From Thiolapillus brandeum (GTDB taxonomy: Bacteria > Pseudomonadota > Gammaproteobacteria > Chromatiales > Chromatiaceae), in NCBI GenBank assembly GCA_011051425.1, contig DRLF01000427.1, positions 1-7,948 of the forward strand: DNA of 7,948 nt, written 5' to 3'. Positions within the stretch are counted from its first letter, which is position 1. Every line of letters starts with the position of its first letter. The notes under the pieces were generated by a model that was not told where the DNA came from, made no database searches, and was given only the letters and a program-made list of their open reading frames with translations. Position numbers and translations under genes: made by a program. Positions 7,263-7,948 of this stretch are shown here, one piece after another.

Positions 7263-7948
7263 ATGCTGCTGACGACCCGCCTGTCCACTACCTGCCTGCT
7301 TGCCCTCTATCTGGGCCTGGCCTGCACTCCCGCAGGCGCCCATTCAGGTATCCACGAGCGCATCGAACATGCTACGGAACTGATACACCGGCAGCCGGAT
7401 GTCCCCGGACTTTACGTGGACAGAGCCTTTCTTTGGGGCGAACACGGCGAATGGAAAGCCGCCCGCAAAGACATGCGTACAGCCGAAAGACTTGACCATG
7501 GAAAAAATACCGTAGCCTATTCTCATGCGCTGCTGCTGTGGCAGCAATACCAGGAGCAAGCCTCGCCCGACACGCTACTGGAAGCCTTGCGCCACAGCAA
7601 TCGCGCCGTCGAGCATGCTCCATCCAACGCCAATACCAACCTGCTGCGCGGGCGTATCCTGCACGCCATGGGCGACCTGGACAAGGCCCTGGTGGATTAC
7701 CAGGCCGCCATCGACAAGACCCGCAGACCCCATGCCGACCTGTATCTGGAAACAGCCAGGCTATGGCTGGAAAGAGGCCGCCCCGACAAGGCACTTGCCA
7801 CCCTGGAAGCCTCGGTGACACGGCTGGGGGATGCGACCGTACCCGTCACACGCATGGCCATGGACATCGCCGAGAAACATGACCAGCCCGGCACGGCCCT
7901 GGCCTGGTGGTCGCGCCTGCCCGAAGTACTCAGAACGTTGCCCAACGA
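7263..7948 (+). CDS. Exported tetratricopeptide-repeat protein (3' end cut off)
   Basis: Partial gene: 228 codons are present and the frame is open to the right edge. I do not recognise a named family. The N-terminus is a clear export signal (MLLTTRLSTT, then a hydrophobic core), with likely signal peptidase I cleavage after TPAGA (residue 26). A cysteine at 21 is preceded by GLA, a poor lipobox, so a lipoprotein is possible but less likely. The mature part is helical repeats: TPR-like units at about 45-78 (GLYVDRAFLWGEHGEWKAAR) and 121-154 (the clearest: LLRGRILHAMGDLDKALVDY), another at about 156-190 (LYLETARLWLERGRPDKAL), and a weaker one from about 193. TPRs bind partner proteins; no catalytic motif is visible. 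The ATG lies 4 bases after the phosphoesterase stop with no clear Shine-Dalgarno, suggesting co-transcription and translational coupling. A periplasmic partner or scaffold for the phosphoesterase is an inference from context only. Confidence 0.85.
   Translation, partial: MLLTTRLSTTCLLALYLGLACTPAGAHSGIHERIEHATELIHRQPDVPGLYVDRAFLWGEHGEWKAARKDMRTAERLDHGKNTVAYSHALLLWQQYQEQASPDTLLEALRHSNRAVEHAPSNANTNLLRGRILHAMGDLDKALVDYQAAIDKTRRPHADLYLETARLWLERGRPDKALATLEASVTRLGDATVPVTRMAMDIAEKHDQPGTALAWWSRLPEVLRTLPN

Overview
The window looks like chromosomal DNA of a GC-rich gammaproteobacterium (about 60% GC, judged by eye). The evidence is the gene order hemC-hemD-(transporter)-hemX-hemY. HemX and HemY downstream of HemC/HemD are typical of gammaproteobacteria and their relatives. 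The genus cannot be fixed from the sequence alone; a Chromatiales-type sulfur or marine bacterium is only a guess.

Left part, minus strand (1..5106): five genes read leftward with no gaps. They are hemC (hydroxymethylbilane synthase), hemD (uroporphyrinogen-III synthase), a glutamate/dicarboxylate:cation symporter of the DAACS/SLC1 family, hemX, and hemY (cut by the window's left edge). Every junction overlaps: 4 bases for hemC/hemD, hemD/symporter and hemX/hemY, and 17 bases for symporter/hemX. This is the layout of one co-transcribed, translationally coupled operon. HemC and HemD perform successive steps from porphobilinogen to uroporphyrinogen III. HemX and HemY are inner-membrane proteins of the same operon with supporting roles. 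The transporter is the unusual member. Because gammaproteobacteria make the heme precursor ALA from glutamyl-tRNA, glutamate supply is an attractive but unproven explanation.

Centre (5107..5455): a 349-base divergent intergenic region holds the presumed promoters of the heme operon (leftward) and of the right-hand genes (rightward). Only weak promoter matches are visible. There is no terminator, RNA gene or repeat array.

Right part, plus strand (5456..7948): a secreted multi-domain purple-acid-phosphatase-like metallophosphoesterase with a complete set of metal ligands is followed 4 bases later by an exported tetratricopeptide-repeat protein that runs off the right edge. The two are probably co-transcribed and act outside the cytoplasm.

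No mobile element, CRISPR array, tRNA, rRNA or broken gene was found. The best candidates for something unusual are the transporter embedded in the heme operon, its altered cation-site residue, and the phosphoesterase/TPR secreted pair.
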